From the NCBI GenBank assembly GCA_038040485.1, contig JBBPIE010000012.1, positions 1 to 64,000 on the forward strand: DNA of 64,000 bases, read 5' to 3'. A program made the position numbers and the translations under genes. The notes below the pieces were generated by a model, which was not told the origin of the DNA, ran no database searches, and was given only the letters and a program-made list of their open reading frames with translations. Origin of the DNA: Onstottus_B arcticum. Its GTDB lineage: Bacteria > Acidobacteriota > Blastocatellia > UBA7656. Positions 61,738 through 64,000 of this stretch are shown one piece after another. How positions within the stretch are numbered: position 1 is the stretch's first letter; every line of letters starts with the position of its first letter.

Positions 61738-62343
61738 ATGACGAGAATAGTCGTCTCCAGCCTGGCAGCGTTGTTGGTTGTCCTCAGTGGCGCGGAGGCG
61801 CAGACGCTTTCTCAACCCGACCTCGACCGCGCATTGCAGTATCTGGAAAGAACCAAGAAGGACGTCGCGGATGCGACTCGCGGGCTCTCGGAGGCGCAGT
61901 GGAACTTCAGGTCTTCGCCTTTCAAATGGTCGGTCGCCCAGGCGATGGAGCACATCGCCGCAAGCGAAGACTTGTTGCGCCAGGTTGCCGAGGACCAGAT
62001 CAAGAAGGCTCCGCCAGCGCCCGATCGTGACTTGAAGAAGACAGACGATATGGTGCTCGAGGTGATTCCCGACCGCTCGAAAAAGTTCCAGGCGCCCGAG
62101 CAGTTGCGGCCGACGAACCAGTTTGGCTCGCCCGAAGCCGCGCTGAAGCACTTTCTTGAAAGCCGCGCGAAGACGATCGATCTACTGAAGAACACGCCCG
62201 ACCTCAGAGCGCACGCAGTCGACAGCGGGCTGTTCAAGAAGCTCGATGCTTATCAACGGATCCTGTTTATCGGCGCGCACAGCGAGCGCCATACCAAGCA
62301 GCTCAACGAAGTAAAAGCGGACCCAAAGTTCCCGAAGCAGTAG
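61738..62343 (+). CDS. Exported DinB-like protein
   Basis: 201 residues. Signal peptide (MTRIVVSSLAALLVVLSGAE), then the DinB/YfiT four-helix bundle: RALQYLERTKKDVADATRGL, FKWSVAQAMEHIAASEDLL and GAHSERHTKQL supply the three His of the divalent-metal site. DinB-like proteins are metal-dependent, some thiol-dependent transferases; the exported version is typical of Acidobacteriota. AAAGGA upstream. Confidence 0.87.
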   Translation: MTRIVVSSLAALLVVLSGAEAQTLSQPDLDRALQYLERTKKDVADATRGLSEAQWNFRSSPFKWSVAQAMEHIAASEDLLRQVAEDQIKKAPPAPDRDLKKTDDMVLEVIPDRSKKFQAPEQLRPTNQFGSPEAALKHFLESRAKTIDLLKNTPDLRAHAVDSGLFKKLDAYQRILFIGAHSERHTKQLNEVKADPKFPKQ

Positions 62344-62417
62344 CGGCAGTCTGATCGGCTCCCGAAGAGGGGGACGCAGGCTCTTACGATTGCTGCGCAT
62401 ACTGATGAGAAAAGTTC

Positions 62418-62438
62418 GTGCGGTCCTTATCACCGCAC
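62418..62438 (-). terminator. Terminator-like hairpin after YCF48 gene
   Basis: GTGCGG/CCGCAC with a 9-base loop; read on the minus strand it is followed by GAACTTTTC. Lies between convergent genes, 15 bases past the YCF48-like stop. Confidence 0.4.
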
Positions 62439-62452
62439 TTCGAGGTTTGCAG

Positions 62453-63499
62453 TCAACGGCCCTGCAAGCGCGTGCCCTCAAGTTTGGCGATTCTGCCGTC
62501 GGCGCCGACTGCCCAGCCGGTCCGTGACCGGCTGAAGCTTATGCTGTGGTAGCCATCCTTGCCCAGTGCGCTCCAGCTTGCACCGTCATCAGTAGAGAAG
62601 TCGCACTTCGTCTGGCCGACGGCCACGACCTTCTTGGTTCCCGGCGCGAAAGCTACGCACGAACGGAATCCATCAGGTCGAGACGCAAGCGGGTTCCACG
62701 TCACACCGCCGTTAGTCGTTTGGGCCGCGTTCGCTTTGGCTTCAGTCTGATTCTTGTAGTCGCCGCCGACAACGATTCCATGCATTGAATCTCTGAACGC
62801 GATCGAGAAGATTCCCGTTGAGTCCGCGCCGCTCGTGATTGGAGTGCCCGAAACCTTCCACGTACGTCCCCGGTCTGTGGATCTAAACACCCGAGCCGCG
62901 CGCCCACCAGTTCCGAACCAGGCGTTCTGTTTTCCACCGACGACCAGGCAAGTCCCGCTCGCAGCAAACGCCGCTTCGTCCGCAATCGATGGCGGAATGT
63001 TTGCGCCGGCAACTTTATTCCAGTTCTTGCCGCCGTCGCTGGTCGTCAGCAGCAGGAATCGTCCGTCCATCGGATCGCCAAGCGCGATACTGTGTTGCGC
63101 GTCCCAGAAGGCAAACGCATCGAGGAACACTCCGGGCGCCGTGTTGTTGTATTGAAGAACCCAGCTCGCGCCGCCATCCGTGGTCTTGTAGATCTTGCCG
63201 GCCGTTGCAAGTAGGTATGCCGTGTTTGCGTCAACGCCTTCCACGTCTCTGAAGTCCAGCGCCGCCGCGCCCGTGACTGTTGCCGCAGTCCACTTCGCTC
63301 CGCCATCGGTTGTTCGAAGAAAAGTCCCGTTGCTGCCGCTCGCCCACGCGACCGTCGAGCTGACCGCGCTAACTCCGCGAAGCTGCGCGGTCGTTCCGCT
63401 GACCTGCGGCGCAAATTGACCGAAGGCCGAGGCCGTCGCCAAACAAAGAGCGAGTAAGGCACCGGCCGATAGTCTTGCGAACGTTGTCTTAGTTGGCAT
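62453..63499 (-). CDS. Secreted YCF48-like beta-propeller protein
   Basis: 348 residues from ATG 63499. Signal peptide (MPTKTTFARLSAGALLALCL) and propeller blades with the sialidase-like S/TxDGGxxW motif (LRTTDGGAKWTA, YKTTDGGASWVL, LTTSDGGKNWNK, FRSTDRGRTWKV, DDGASWSAL). Relatives include photosystem assembly factor Ycf48 but bacterial members bind or sense varied substrates. Convergent with the DinB-like gene. Confidence 0.85.
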   Translation of the reverse strand: MPTKTTFARLSAGALLALCLATASAFGQFAPQVSGTTAQLRGVSAVSSTVAWASGSNGTFLRTTDGGAKWTAATVTGAAALDFRDVEGVDANTAYLLATAGKIYKTTDGGASWVLQYNNTAPGVFLDAFAFWDAQHSIALGDPMDGRFLLLTTSDGGKNWNKVAGANIPPSIADEAAFAASGTCLVVGGKQNAWFGTGGRAARVFRSTDRGRTWKVSGTPITSGADSTGIFSIAFRDSMHGIVVGGDYKNQTEAKANAAQTTNGGVTWNPLASRPDGFRSCVAFAPGTKKVVAVGQTKCDFSTDDGASWSALGKDGYHSISFSRSRTGWAVGADGRIAKLEGTRLQGR

Positions 63500-63630
63500 G
63501 TTTTGTTTCTCGCAGACCGGCAGTGTACCAACAACTCGCGCGGGTTTTGAAGTGCACGGACGTTTCGGTAGGGTCGCATTGACTCGACAAATCAAAGGGG
63601 TCTTTGCGCAAGCTGGCAGCGTGCGCTACC

Positions 63631-64000
63631 TCATTTCTTGGCCACCGGTTCCTTGCCCATAACGTAACTTTTGCGAGAAAGCAGAACGGTCTTTCCTTCG
63701 CGCTTCTCGACGTCGGGCGAAATCTCAACTCGAATGCGGCGGCGCTTGCCATCCCGCGCGGTGTTCGTAGGAGAATACGCGAGCGAGTAGCTCTGAGAGA
63801 TGTTGTCGACAAGCCGGTTCATCGTCGGATCGATCTGGGCCGGCGGAGCGCCGGTCAGTTCGCCTCCCGTTTCTTCGACGAACATCTTGAGACTGCCCGC
63901 GCGCAATCCAAGGTGTCGCAACCAGCTCGTAGGCTTGCCGCGAATGCCCTGATCGATTCGCCCTCCCACCGTCTGTACAAGGATGCCTGAGACCACCGCC
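63631..64000 (-). CDS. VWFA-related protein, C-terminal part (runs off window)
   Basis: The frame is still open at base 64000, so the 5' part lies outside. The visible 120 residues include MFVEETGGELTGAPP, LVDNISQSYSLAYSPTN and RRRIRVEISPDVE, the end of the acidobacterial VWFA-related domain (Y-x-LxY-P...DGK-R-I-V). Presumed exported. The rest of the product is not seen. Confidence 0.7.
   Translation of the reverse strand, partial: AVVSGILVQTVGGRIDQGIRGKPTSWLRHLGLRAGSLKMFVEETGGELTGAPPAQIDPTMNRLVDNISQSYSLAYSPTNTARDGKRRRIRVEISPDVEKREGKTVLLSRKSYVMGKEPVAKK

Overview
The window reads as chromosomal DNA of an Acidobacteriota member (Blastocatellia-like is a guess). The support is an ADOP-type FtsX/MacB permease at the left end, an Oar-like TonB-dependent receptor with a carboxypeptidase-regulatory N-terminus, two YCF48-like propellers, an RHS giant, a caspase/TPR protein and the tail of a VWFA-like protein at the right edge. 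No rRNA, tRNA or CRISPR array was seen. Many intergenic gaps hold inverted-repeat (hairpin) elements.

Layout. 0.1-7.7 kb: ADOP permease, a decayed tyrosine-integrase fragment, a coupled pair (Cys-rich protein plus an 18-residue-repeat helix protein), hairpin DNA with a possible group II intron remnant, a TPR-M48 membrane protease and a TIGR02588/TIGR02587-like pair. 8-13.7 kb: exported double-CMD protein, methyltransferase and a GC-rich M4 metallopeptidase. 13.9-17.1 kb: a gene graveyard with a broken BrnT toxin beside an intact partner, a frameshifted copy of that partner, two ghost fragments of the 3' end of the downstream NRPS-like gene, a TPR tail, a Gly/Pro repeat protein and a frameshifted photoactive yellow protein (PYP). 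17.2-21.3 kb: stand-alone Pls/PosA-type NRPS.

21.6-23.7 kb is an AAA ATPase/DUF4276 pair inserted at the 3' end of a 2-oxoacid dehydrogenase E1-beta gene. It is bracketed by 101-bp direct repeats derived from that gene end and looks like a compact mobile defence islet. 23.6-37.4 kb (all minus) resembles an aromatic-acid catabolic region: MFS transporter, TonB receptor, His-rich membrane protein, cyclase/kynurenine-formamidase-like protein, flavin monooxygenase, old-yellow-enzyme reductase, 4HBT thioesterase, an unknown protein and E1 alpha/beta. The monooxygenase and reductase correspond to the two halves of fused 2-aminobenzoyl-CoA/salicylyl-CoA hydroxylases, here as separate genes.

37.6-51.2 kb: secreted or membrane TPR and HEAT proteins, then an RHS locus (full-length RHS with a SleB-like tip, a YCF48-like lipoprotein, a displaced orphan RHS tip) and a caspase-TPR protein. 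51.6-57.9 kb is an accessory island of small genes: HicAB with a frameshifted toxin, an IS1-family element, membrane/coiled-coil proteins, an excisionase-like HTH protein, two membrane-anchored zinc-ribbon proteins and a Lar-like protein. 58.2-64 kb: M14 carboxypeptidase, a small basic protein, exported DinB-like protein, YCF48-like protein and a partial VWFA-like protein.
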